From Adiantum capillus-veneris (taxonomy: Eukaryota > Streptophyta > Polypodiopsida > Polypodiales > Pteridaceae): a stretch of 64,000 nt of DNA. Below, in pieces: positions 1-10,836 of the stretch. Location: the NCBI GenBank assembly GCA_014529385.2, contig CM043958.1, forward strand, positions 143,304,734 through 143,368,733, written 5' to 3'. Below the pieces are notes generated by a model. It was not told the DNA's origin and made no database searches. It worked only from the letters and a program-made list of their open reading frames with translations. Numbering within the stretch: the stretch's first letter is position 1; each line of letters begins with the position of its first letter. The position numbers were made by a program, and so were the translations under genes.

Positions 1-592
1 TGATAGCTCAAAACGAGCGTATCACTCAGAGGATCGCGGTGTGCTTTACAGCACAACGTTCGGTCACATGAAGCTCCGTTGGTCCTCAAAAAAGTCGATT
101 TTCAGCTACGTGTGAAGCTAAAATTCGTAATTTTAAAGGGCGATAGATGCCTAAGCCTAAGCGTGAGCTTGGGCTTGGGTCTAGGCTTGGGTCTGGGAGA
201 TATTCCCGATCCCGGTCCTACCTTTAATTTTTTTTTAATTAAAAAAAAAAGGATAAGGTCGCCGCGGCCTGCGCGAGAGCACACACACACTCTACCTACC
301 TACTTCCAACTAATACACCTACTGTTACACACTAACACACTCTATTAGCTCTCACATATCTACTTCCTACTTACTGTACATTACATTACACAGAATTAAC
401 AACCTTAATACTAACACCTTACACAGAGAAAAAAGACCGTACCTTTGAAAACTCCATTAACAAAAAAAAATACACAGTAGTAACACAAAATCCTTCTTCT
501 CAACAGACACACCCTCCTTCCTTACCTTTGCTACAATTAAAATTGCACCACAAAAGAAGCACAGAGTGCCATTCAAGCTTAGTGTATGGCAT
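1..592. other. Non-coding AT- and CA-rich stretch
   Basis: No convincing gene. It holds a GGGCTTGGGT-like simple stretch at about 155-200, poly-T/poly-A at 228-250 and loose TAC/ACAC-rich sequence at 280-430. The primer binding site at 593-610 implies that this stretch is the 5' internal leader of a minus-strand LTR element, but no protein remnant is visible to support that. Confidence 0.4.
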
Positions 593-610
593 TCCCCGGC
601 AACGGCGCCA
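593..610 (-). promoter_or_regulatory. tRNA-Asp primer binding site of a minus-strand LTR retrotransposon
   Basis: On the plus strand these 18 bases match the 3' end of plant tRNA-Asp including the terminal CCA, so the minus strand carries TGGCGCCGTTGCCGGGGA, the primer site used by Tat/Athila/Ogre-type Ty3 elements. The LTR should lie to the right, its last bases being the complement of TGTGCG at about 615. Its other end was not found. The match is seen directly; assignment to that clade rests on known primer use. Confidence 0.6.
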
Positions 611-1187
611 AAAATGTGCGCGTATGTCACACGTGTCAATGCAAGGAACTTGCCGATACGCTGTGTGCGAGCCACAAATGGCTCCAAGCACACAACAAGC
701 TTAAACTAGTAAGCTCAAAGATGGCGTTGGTGTGTCACTCACCGCTCTACTCTTCCTGTCGTGGAGGATTCGTCGCCGCGAAGAAGAGGGAGACGCCGCT
801 ACGCCACGCTCAACCGCCTCACCACCGTCGTGCTGCCGCAATGCTCGATCGCACTCTCTCTCTCTCTCTCTCTCACGCATACACACACACACACACACAC
901 ACAAGGAGATGAAGAAGAAGAAGATGGAGATGGAGCAAGAGCACTCTTCAATTGCACAAATGAGAGAATGAGTGAATTTTAAGTTTAGTTGACTTTTATA
1001 TGAGCTTGCCCCATTCACACTTGGGCGCCCATGCTTAGCCAACTAATCCCTTGACTGTTCTAGTTAGAGTGCGCCTCTCATCGGCGATCACTCTTACCCT
1101 TTTCCTATTGGACCGACAAGCCCGGTACCTGACTCTACCAAGTAAATAATACAACGTCCGTCGTAGGTGATAGGGTGTCCGTGAGCC
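611..1187. other. Probable LTR remnant with (CT)n/(AC)n tract
   Basis: This stretch begins right after the tRNA-Asp primer site and would be LTR sequence in minus orientation. It contains a (CT)n run at about 854-874 followed by (AC)n at 881-902. Open frames here are mostly translated simple repeats. The junction with copia sequence at about 1188 is abrupt. Confidence 0.3.
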
Positions 1188-2147
1188 GTGAGGGTTAACA
1201 ATTTGCTGATCACTGGACCAAATGAGAGACATATTGCTGAATTTAAGGCTGATTTGAATGCTACTTTCAAGATGAAAGATTTGGGGTTTTTGCATCATTA
1301 CTTGGGTATACAGTTTAAGCAGTGTGATGGTGGTATTGCCTTGTGTCAGAAAAGTTACATAGAGACATTGCTATGTAAGTTTGGACTTGAGGATTGCAAA
1401 CCTATTGCCACTCCCATGGAAACAGGTTTGAAGTTGAGTCTACATGATGCTGGCGATCCTGCTGATGTCACTCTTTATCAAACTGTTGTTGGCTGCCTCA
1501 TTTATGTATGCAATGCGAGGCCGGATATTCAGTTTGCAGTCTCACAGGTCAGCAGATTTATGCATAGCCTAGGGTCTAAGCATTGGCAGACTGTCAAGAG
1601 GATTTCCCGCTACCCTAATGGCACTTTACATCTTGGCTTGTTTTATCCCCAGGGGGGATCATTGCCGCCAGACTTACATGCTTTTTCGGACTCAGATTGG
1701 GCTGGTTGTTTTGACACGCGAGTGTCCACAAGTGGTTTTTGTTTCATGCTTGGCAGTTCATGTATATCATGGTTAAGCAAGAAGCAACCTACTTTGGCCA
1801 CTTCGAGTTGTGAGGCTGAGTACAGGGCAGTCTTCACAGCTACGGTTGAGTGTGTATGGCTCAGACGCCTTATGGCTGATTTGGGTGTTGGACAGGACAC
1901 TGCCAACACTATCTACACTGACAGTCAAACCGTATTGGTAGTTGCGAGGAACCCAGTTTTTCATGCTCGCACAAAGCACATTGAGGTGCATTACCACTAT
2001 GTTAGGGAGAGGCTCTCAGCAGGAGAGATCAGCTTGGCTTATGTGCCAACACAGGACAACCTTGCAGATCTTTTCACAAAGGCATTGTCTCGTGAGAAGC
2101 TTGAAGCTTTCCGCAAAGCTTTGGGATTACTCCCCTTTGTGGATTGA
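1188..2147 (+). pseudogene. Ty1/copia polyprotein fragment: end of reverse transcriptase plus RNase H
   Basis: The frame encodes the C-terminal third of a copia Pol. The first residues (VNNLLITG) correspond to the YVDDLL catalytic region with both aspartates replaced by Asn, followed by the MKDLGFLHHYLGI motif. RNase H motifs are SDSDWAG at about residue 167, the KKQPTLATSSCEAEY block at about 198, and the C-terminal KHIEVHYHYVRE and DLFTKAL blocks. It ends in a normal stop before a polypurine tract. Everything upstream of the catalytic box (gag, protease, integrase, most of RT) is missing and the frame has no proper start, so it is a 5'-truncated, inactive copy. Confidence 0.9.
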
Positions 2148-2208
2148 TCATGTCCTCAGGGCATGGCACTTCCCTTTACTTGTGTGGCAGCTCTCGTTCA
2201 TCGCATCA

Positions 2209-2221
2209 CTCCAGGGGGGAT
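2209..2221 (+). promoter_or_regulatory. Polypurine tract of the copia element
   Basis: A purine run CCAGGGGGGA lies just before TGTTACC, where plus-strand DNA synthesis would be primed. It sits about 60 bp after the Pol stop, the expected spacing. Confidence 0.6.
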
Positions 2222-2222
2222 T

Positions 2223-2449
2223 TGTTACCATATACATGTGGTAGTGATGTGTGTGAACACACTAGGACCCCCGGGGCATTTTTTCCCTCTTTAGGAGGTT
2301 TTTCCTCCCGAGCATTGTATAGATGCCCATCACTCTAGGGCTATCTATCTTTCCATTGCACACTGAGTAACACTCTCTCTATTGTGTGCCTTGAGCTTCC
2401 TTCGTCTTCTCCAAGCTGTGTGCATTTCTCTGCAACCCTAATTCCAACA
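2223..2449 (+). repeat. Putative 3' LTR of the copia element
   Basis: It begins TGTTACC after the polypurine tract and could end at CCAACA, about 227 bp, giving TG...CA termini with imperfect inverted ends. A TATA-like TGTATAGATG lies at about 2317. No partner 5' LTR is in the window, so the right boundary is inferred only from the CCAACA end. Confidence 0.5.
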
Positions 2450-3787
2450 ATAATAAGAGGCAGTGTCTATGTGTATTATAGGCGACCTTATTTTCCTAAT
2501 GCACCGGCTGCCTCAAATGGTTACATGCATGATAAGCGCATTGATCTTGCACAAGTCTATGGGTGGGTTCAAACCGAGCGCCAAAAGAAGCAACCCCTCT
2601 CTCTTCTTCCACCACCTTCAATACACACAATGCGCGGGAAAGCACTTAACTTGTGCGTTGTTAGGGTAGTGTGTACGCCTTCCATTGGGTGAACCCAAGG
2701 TGACCCGAGCTGACTGCTCCTTTTGTCTTCTGGGTGGAAGCTCGTTTCTTTCCCAGAAGGTGCAAGCTATGTGATCGGCCAATAATGACCATATTAGAAG
2801 CACGACCCTTGCGGCCGGGGCCCTTTCCCTCCCTCTTCGGCTGCTCAGTCCCAGTGATAGGATTGGACGCCCATCTTCCCTTCTTAGGGCCTCTAACCCG
2901 TCGTATGAAGTACTACCGAATAGGGACTTTATCTTTTGACGGGTTTGAATTTTTTTTTGTCTTTCACTAAGGAAGGTAGAGTTTTATTTGAATCTGTCTT
3001 TGGAAGGGCTATCCAAAAAAATGCATGTCAAAAACCGATTTCTTTTTCAAGGGCCTTGAGTCACTCTTGACATGCATTTAAGTGCCCATTCAAACTTCAC
3101 CAACTTGGGCAACTTTCAAGGGCAAGGACTCTGAGTCTCTGATCATTGTCATTGTCAAGTGATCAGCGATTCGCAGTGCCCACTGCCCACCGATTCACTA
3201 AATCCTGATTCACACGAGCCGGAGCTTGGAAAAGGCGGGTGAGAGACAAAGACTCAAAGACTACATCTAAAATTTAAAAGTGAAGAGTCGACTCATGAGT
3301 TGTTGTGCTGCTGCTGCGCAGTGCGGCCTGCCTGGTCCTAACTTGTGCGTGATCTGACTCAAAGGTGATGAGATAGAGGGAGCCACTGAACTTAGCAGCA
3401 GCTTGTAGCCATTGAAAAACCTACTTCGGTTGCTATGGCCTGCACCTACAAGATCAAACATGATGTCACCCTTCCCCCAATCCTTTCCGGCATCCTTGCC
3501 CCATTCAAGATAGACAGGTATGAACACCTTTTCTTTGTTTTGGAATTGTCTGCTGTTGTTGCTGTCGAACACAAAAAGCTTATTGACACCACAATTTCCA
3601 AATTGAGCAAGAAAAGAAGGGAGCAACAATCATGATTCGCTCACACTTGGGCTACAGAGTCGAGACTCCGAGTAGAGAGTCAACGCAAGTGTTTTAACTT
3701 TTGGGAGGGAGCCTGCCAGCCTAAAGTTTGCATGCACATTGCAATTGCCAATACCCAGGTTTCTCTTCTTTTGGTGTGAGCATACAG
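2450..3787. other. Intergenic stretch without a recognised gene
   Basis: Both strands have only short frames with no recognisable motif, the longest a 120-codon minus frame at 3267-3629. The right part is likely the 5' non-coding end of the hAT element. No terminal inverted repeat could be fixed by eye. Confidence 0.4.
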
Positions 3788-5955
3788 ATGGCCAACAACA
3801 AACGCAAAGGAAAGAAGCAAAGAACGATGGAAGAAACGCTTGGTCTTCATAGTCCACTTGCGACGAATGCATGCTCACTTCCATCAACAAACACAAGCTA
3901 TGGTATGGGTGCGGGCTCAACTGATACAATTGGTGCATCCACTTGAGCTCCAACTGAACAGGGGAGTGAAGGAAAGAAGAAGTATAAGCGTGTCTTTCTT
4001 CAAAGTTGGAAGATAGATTACCCTTGGGCGTTTCCAATCTTGAAAAAAGCGGGAAAAGAAAGGGTCAAATGCAGGTGGTGCATCCTTGCAAAAAGAAACA
4101 CTCCCTTTGCTAGACCAAGAGGAGCTTCAACGAAGCAGAAAAGTGCTTTGTTTGATCTCAACAACTCAAACGAGGATTGAGAAAGAGAAGAGATCAACAA
4201 TTCCCATGGAGAAGCACATTGACACAATGGTAGATGAAGAGAAGCACAATGATGCAAACCATGTGGTATGTGCTACAGAGGTATTTGCCATTGGAAAAAT
4301 TCTCATATCAATGCAGCTTTCATCGCTTCCTTTGGACTCCTAACATGCTAATCACTAGTGAATACTCAGCCTACACTAGTAAAGATGCAGGGATACAATT
4401 TGCAAAAGCATTCAAGAAAGTATACTGGGATCGTTTGAAGAAGGAAGCCAACGAAAGTCCTTTCTACTCCATTCAGATTGATGAAAGTACTGACATAAGT
4501 TGTCAACAGTACATGATTGTATATATTACTTATTTGCAGGGTTCCGGAAATGGTTTAATCACAACCAGCTTTTGTGATCTTTTGCAAGCTGAAAATAGTG
4601 ATGCGGAAGCATTGTACAGTGTGCTAGTTTCCTTTATGGAATCTGCTGGTTTGTCAAAACAACTGATGATTGGGATTGCGACAGATGGGGCAAGTGTTAT
4701 GACGGGATCTGCAATAGGTGTAGTAGCAAGATTGAAAAAGGAAATTCCGCATCTATTAAGCTTTCATTGTGTTGCACATTGGGAGTCACTTGCAGCTGGG
4801 GATGTTTTCAAGGTTTATCATGAGTTCAAGATCCTAGATAAAATCGCCAGGAAGTTTTATGAGTGGGCATGCAAGTCAACCAAACGTCATAGCATTCTTG
4901 CTAATGCTGTCAAAGACTTTGGTCTTGGTAGACATGGGAAGCTCAAGCTATTGAAGATGCATGATATCCGTTGGCTTTCAAAAGGCCAGGTCATGGTAAG
5001 ACTTGTGCGGATTATGCCAGCATTGTTGACAGTTTTGCAAAAGGAGGAACATGAACTTTACTTGTCGCTAACAAATTAAAAAGTTCAATTTCTCATGCAC
5101 TTTTTTGCTGATGTTCTTGGAGAGTTAAATATTCTCAGTTGCAAGCTACAGGAGTAGCATCCAGACGTATCTTCTATTGGGAATCATTTAAAATCAGCTG
5201 TGGAAGTTTTGCGAGCATCCTTTCTTGGTGGTGGCATGTTTGGGACAGATACAAAGCATACCTCTAGCTTTATCAAGATGGTGTATGAGCAAAATGGTGC
5301 ACTATGTTTTAAAGATCTTACAGGTTCAGCTCACTACCATGGTTTGCATCTTGGGCCAATGTGGGAAGGAGATAATATAAATCCACAGGAAACTGTCAGC
5401 CAGGTTATCAGTAAGTTGGTCTTAATGTGTTCCTCATATGTAAGCAGCTTGATTATATCTTTAAGGAGCCGCTTCAAGGTAGATTTCAGCTTCTTTGAGG
5501 CAACAAAGTATTTCAGTCCAAAAGACTACTGTGAGGATTTGTTGAAGTTGGAGGATGCATCAGTTGTGTGGCTTGATGTTCTATGCAAACACTTTGCCGA
5601 AGGATCTATGACATTGATCGATAAGGTTGAGTGCAAAAGATCCTTCATCACAAGGATGAGAAATTGTTTTCATGGTCGGAACATGCACTCAGCATGGCAA
5701 GAGTGCTACAATCATATGGAGTGGGAGCAATCATTTCCTTCCACAATGGTTCTTTGGCTGATCTTGCTTGTGTTACCTCTTTCGTCAGTAGCATGTGAAA
5801 GGGGGTTTTCCAAAATGAATAAGATCAAAGACAAGTTTAGGAACAGATTGTCATTGGACATGTTGGGACTTGTCATGATTGTTGGACTAAATACGCCAAA
5901 GCTTAAGCAGCCGGAAGAGGTGTCATGGGACGAGTGCTTTGAAGCTTGGAGGTAA
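3788..5955 (+). pseudogene. hAT-superfamily transposase relic (ZNF862/DUF4371-type)
   Basis: The likely start is ATG 3788, followed by a basic N-terminus. A zinc-finger segment at about 3980-4100 has the YPWAFP and CRWC motifs of TTF-type fingers. After a frameshift at about 4180-4234 the catalytic region follows, with FYSIQIDESTD, GIATDGASVM and SFHCVAH in the order seen in DUF4371 hAT proteins. The C-terminal dimerisation block (LPLSSVACERGFSKMN, then KDKFRNRLS) is at about 5770-5860. The copy is dead: TGA 3944, TGA 4178, the frameshift, TAA 5077 and TAG 5155 break it, although the frame is continuous from 4234 to 5955 apart from the last two stops. Family membership is clear; the N-terminal start is a guess. 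Confidence 0.85.
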
Positions 5956-6778
5956 ATGAAAGATAGAAGACCAGCACACATGAGGACAACATCTAGTTCA
6001 CAAGCTTTGAAGGAGAAGTTTCTTTTTGTACGACGACGGATCTAAACTTTTGTCTTTCTATCATGGAAACTTGTAGATCCATATACGTACAACATATGTA
6101 TACGAGACTATCCATGAGGCAGCTTTGTAGTTTTGTATTTTGACATCTCCCCATTTTGAAATCAAAATATCGGCATTATGTATTTGTTTTATTGTATATT
6201 TTGTTCATTGTGTAAGACCATGTTGTCATCTATAACTTGCTAATAATATGAGTTTGGATGTTGATATGACCGATTTTCCACTAGGGCCACTAGTATGGGA
6301 TATCCAACGCCACATTTTTTTGAGCTTGCTGCTTGGCTCAAGACTTTAGTATTTTGAGTATGGTGTGAAGGTCTTACCTTATCTACATGCCTTGATTAAC
6401 GTGCATTGCTTAAAGCTGATGCTTTTACTTCTTTTCTAAGATATTTGGATCAAAGTCATGAAGATTTCACAAAAGCCGATGTGCGACAATCACCTTCAAA
6501 TGTTAGGTAACTTTGGCCAATATTTCTATGAGTGTTGCTATTTGTAAGATTGTATTATGATGTATGTCTCACGTCAGTCTGCAGATCATGCTTTTGAGGA
6601 GAAAGTTGACATATTATCACAACTCAGAATTCACGACGTGCAAGATTGATGCATAATCTTCGACTTCAAGTGGAGCCTACATGCACTTCTCCAACTTTTT
6701 ATTACGCTTGCCAAATACATTTTGTTATTTATCTTGTCAGTGGTGTGGCTTTCCTTTGAGTGGTGTATGGACTGATCA
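5956..6778. other. AT-rich 3' flank of the hAT relic
   Basis: No gene or clear repeat. It is AT-rich sequence that probably includes the 3' non-coding end of the hAT element. No terminal inverted repeat or 8-bp duplication was identified by eye. Confidence 0.35.
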
Positions 6779-7075
6779 GAGTAACTCTACATGTGGCAGC
6801 GGCCCGACGATCGGGAGAGACAGAGAGAGAGACAGGCAACGAGCCAGGGTTGAGTATTGATTGCGGGGTCCGACGTTGACGGCCGGGTCCGATCCGGGGT
6901 CGACCGTTGGGTCTGGAATAGGGTCGGGTCAGGGCTTCGATCCCGGGCTGGGTTCAATCCGGAATCCGGGGTCGACCACTGGGTTGAGTATTGGGTCTGG
7001 TCACTGGTCAGGGCTTCCGTCGGGACTCAGGTACCGGGTGCGGGGGTTTAGTACAGATCCGATCGGGTTGCCTCC
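6779..7075. repeat. GC-rich degenerate tandem repeat based on GGGTC
   Basis: The segment is much more GC-rich than its surroundings and built from GGGTC/GGGTT words. A block starting CCGGGGTCGACC at about 6894 recurs at about 6966, each followed by a TGGGT...GTCAGGGCTTC arrangement, giving a period of about 72 bp and roughly two copies. The overlapping open frames translate the repeat and show no domain. Confidence 0.5.
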
Positions 7076-7686
7076 GGGACGTTTTCCTCATAGTGCCGCC
7101 GTTTTGCAGAAGCGGATGAATTCCGTGACATGGGCAGATACTCACTAGCCCCATCAGAGCCTCTGCTGAAGCCTTTGGAAGAAACACAACCCATTTAGCC
7201 GACGTAGATTACATTGAAGGGAGTAGGCTGCAGCGTCCCGGAGGCAATTACAACGAAAACTTGAAGAGTAGACTAGCCTCCAACTTGTCTTCTGAAGGGT
7301 AGGCTCCTTCTCTTGGTAAGGGAAAGCGTTTGGAGAACCCATCTACTAACATAATATGGCGGAAGGGCTCCCCTTTACACGTGTCGCAATCTCCGACCTG
7401 AAGGCTAAAGTCCAAAAAGAAAAATAGCTCAGTTGCACGCGATAAAGAGGGGGAGAGGGGGAGAGAGAGAGGCCGCCTTCGGAGGCCGGCTGTTGAAAGA
7501 ATAGGTTGTCCGTCCAATCCTATCATTGTAAATTGACAGTCCATCCCTTCTTGAACGAAGCCACTTATCGTTTGACACCTGGCGCCACGTCGGCTCAGGC
7601 GAAATTGGAAGACCGGTTTTTGCTCGTTGTTTGTGTGTTCGGGCGGCAGAAGCCATAGGGCTATCGGCTGGTCTGCAACGTAGCTC
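7076..7686. other. Upstream region of the PPR gene
   Basis: No separate gene is supported. A purine-rich GGGGGAGAGAGA tract lies at about 7450-7472. The stretch probably contains promoter and 5' untranslated sequence of the gene starting at 7687, but no TATA box at a convincing distance was seen. Confidence 0.35.
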
Positions 7687-10600
7687 ATGGAGAAACTCCA
7701 TTTCCAGACGCAGGATTCCATTGCACGTCCGCCAAGTCAGTTCCCTCTTTTTCTTCATGTTTTCCGGAACTCGCAGCAGCTTAAACACAATTGTCGAACT
7801 TCTCAGTTGGAGACCTCGTCTAATGAACTCTCTGAACATGAGATACGTCAAGGATTACAAGGACACAGTGCTATAGCCATCAGGAGGTGTGATATTTTTG
7901 CTTCTTCTCCCCTTCGACATGCTTCATTCGATGGCTGCTCCACCTTCAGCAAAGATAGGTTTTATCTGAATTCAGATACTCCCTTCGATCCTTCTTCCAA
8001 CGCTATGGCTAGTGAAAAGTTCCACTCTTGCGCCTCAAATGAAGCTACTGTTGATGTTCTGAACCCGGCGCACCCAACAAGGCATGTTGAGAATACTACA
8101 GATGAATGGGGGCGCAATTATTTTGCGTTACAAGAAGGCATGAACCAGAAGACTTGGACTGGGGACGGTGGTTTCACATCCTTGACCGAAATGGAGGCCA
8201 AGGATGGCTTATCAGGTGCTGGATTTATTACTACCTGTTCAGCAGTGCATGATTTTTATTTGCAGGCAAATCCAGTGGGGATGGTTGCTATGGATGGAGT
8301 GTTACCAAAAGTAGGTACATGCGCTGCTACTTCTCATACTCATCTAATGGAAGAAAATAATGTTTTTGATCTCCCTAAGGAGGAGATTACAGATTTTACC
8401 AGCCTCACAGATCCTTCTTTTCCTTGTGAGGGTGATTATCTTGATGTTTCTACTCCATTTGCACCAGAAATGGTCAGTACTGTGTACAAAGCCGGTAAGT
8501 TATTGCCATGTGAGGCTGTGAGAGGAGACCAACACAATTTATCGTCTATGCATGGCATCCATGAGGATTGTGCTGCCTCATTGTTAGGAGGTAATGCATC
8601 AGTCGTGTCTCCGGGTAGATCTTGTGCTTCTATAGTTGACGAGCAGGGTACAAATTATGATACAAACTTCATGCAAATAGAGGAGCTTAGATGTGACACT
8701 GGCCTGACTTTTAACAGAAACGACTTTATCGGTGCCCGCACTTCCAAGGAGGTTGCGCCACTGGTGGCTTATGTTGGTACACCTATGGTAGAGCAGCCAG
8801 TTTTTCCTGAAGATCCGAATGCAGGCATCAATGGTGCAATCTTCAATGCAGACACTGACTCATTGTCTTATAACCAGCGGTGGCGTAGGCGCTTTAAAGG
8901 AGTCTCTAGTTCTTGGCAAGATCTCTGGCAACTTCAAGAAGAAACCAGTCATGAGCACAGGAATCAGTTTTTTTCCAACTCTAACTATGATGATGTTATT
9001 GGGGAGGTTCTCAATGTTGCTAAATGCCTTCCTAAAAATACGACACTGCAAGAGCATTTGCAGCCTTTCTCAGGTCGCATTGATCACCTTTGTGGTAATG
9101 CCATACTCTACAAACTGCAAAAAGAGCGCCTTTTTCTGTCTGCCTTATCCTTTTTTGACTGGATGCGACTCCAGACCCCATGTCTCTTGAATTCTCGAAG
9201 TTTGTGTACAATATTCACAACTTTAGGACATGCTAACATGGTTGATAGGGCTCTCGTACTTTCTGACAATCTGAAACACCGGAAGGAGCTATGGTGTGCA
9301 GAGGTGTTCAATGCTTTACTCTCTGCTTTGTCAAAATATAGCAGGTACATGACTCCAGATTGGCATCTTTCCTGTTTTTAAGTCACCTCAGGTTGTCTTG
9401 ACACGTTTCAATAATTTCGCACAGATGCTTCATGATAGAAGAGTGCGCAAAACCTGCCTTCTAATAACCGTTCGATATCGCTTGTTGAGATTGTATGCAG
9501 GTATGATGAGGCTTTAGCAGTGTTTCAGGAAATGTCGAGCATGAAGATTCAGCCTAATAGTGTCACATTCTGTATTATACTGAACTTGGCTCTCAAGAGT
9601 GGCTCTAAGGTGGAGGTCTTGTGGCAGATTTTTGTTGATCTGGAGAGTCAGAAGGTTTTTGCTGGGCATGAAGTCTTTGGAGTACTGATAAAGGCTTTTT
9701 GTCAAGGAGGACTGCGAGATGAAGCTCTCAAGTTGCTCTCGATGATGGAAGGGAGAGGTTTGATTCCTAATAGCGTCATTTATAATACACTTCTGGGAGC
9801 TTTTGCAAAGGCTGGTATGCTGGAGGAGGCTGAAGGGCTAGTTTCTGAGATGAAGGGAAAAGGGATTCGTTTGACAGTTGTCACTTACAACATATTGATT
9901 GATGCATATGCAAGCCTTCGGAATTTTGAGGTAGCAGAGGGGATCTTACAAGGAATGCTTGATAAAGGGCCACAACCTAATGTCACATCTTTTACAGCTT
10001 TGATCGCGGCCTATGGCAGGAGCAGTCTCAGTGAGAAAGCAGCTAGTGTGTTTTTGCGTATGAGAAAGATTGGCATTTCTCCCAACACTGTTGCCTATAC
10101 AGCTCTCATCCATGCATATGCAGAGGATGGTTGGCATACTAAAGCGGAGTTTGCGTTTGAGAATATGATCAGAGAAGGATTTCATCCGACCGTGGAGACT
10201 TACACTTCACTGTTACATGCTTTCAGGCAGGCTGGTGATTTGGAAAAAGTTAAAAGTATATGGAAAAGGATGCGTCTGCAATCGAATATAGGCACAAGAG
10301 AAACTTTTAATGTGCTAATGGATGCCTGTGCTAAGCAGGGAGATTATGCTGAAGCACGGAATGTTATGTATGAGTTTAAGAAAGCTGGGTATGAGTCTGA
10401 TACAAAAACCTACAACATGCTTATCAATGCCTATAGCCGAGGAGGTCAGCACTCCAAAGCGCCTGAAATTCTAGAAGAGATGCATAAGGCTGGATGCACT
10501 CCTGACTCTTTCACTTACACCACCCTTATATTTTCTTTTCTTCGCGTACGAGACTTCACACTAGCCTTTGAATACCATGATAAGATGTGTAGAAGCAATC

Positions 10601-10836
10601 AACTGCCAGATAAGTTCACTTATCAGAAGCTGAGGGCTCTTTTGGATGAAAAGTATGAGATAAAAGTTGAGAGGAATATGAAAGCTGCCATAGGTGCTCA
10701 AAAAGAAGAACATGGGGATGAGAAAGGAAAGAAAACCACCAAGTATTTTAGGAAAAAGAAAAGACAACCCAGCAGCCCAAGTCACAGTAAAGGCATGAGT
10801 AACCGCAACTTTTGGGACAAATCAAGGAAGGCTTAA
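7687..10836 (+). CDS. EMB1006: P-class pentatricopeptide-repeat protein, EMB1006 (At5g50280)-like, two exons
   Basis: Exon 1 is 7687-9344 and exon 2 is 9501-10836. Joining them restores one Arg codon and gives 997 residues. PPR proteins of this class bind organellar RNA and act in its processing, stability or translation. The PPR array runs from about residue 535 to 925, roughly eleven 35-residue motifs of the VVTYNILIDAYAS...A..ILQGM type with no E or DYW editing domain. The spacing and the signature RVRDFTLAFEYH near the end match what I know of EMB1006, an Arabidopsis embryo-essential, chloroplast-predicted protein. The basic tail (KKTTKYFRKKKRQ) also fits. The first ~440 residues lack PPR motifs and are longer than I expect for the family; the Ser/Arg-rich start could be a transit peptide. 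ATG 7687 is preceded in frame by TAG 7681, so it is the first possible Met unless an upstream exon exists. No frame breaks: probably functional. Confidence 0.85.
9345..9500 (+). other. Intron of the PPR gene (156 bp, GT-AG)
   Basis: The donor is AG|GTACAT at 9344/9345 and the acceptor TATGCAG| ends at 9500. Removing it joins SKYS-R to YDEALAVFQEM without a frame break, in the middle of a PPR motif. Reading through meets a stop at 9379-9381. The spliced frame reproduces the conserved helix pair of the motif, which is strong support. Confidence 0.85.

Noticed and set aside
701-1042. ORFs over the (CT)n/(AC)n tract near 854-902
   Set aside because: Their length comes from simple repeats that lack stops; no domain and no gene-like context.
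3267-3629. 120-codon minus-strand ORF
   Set aside because: No motif and no supporting context; an overlapping plus frame is equally long-lived, suggesting chance.
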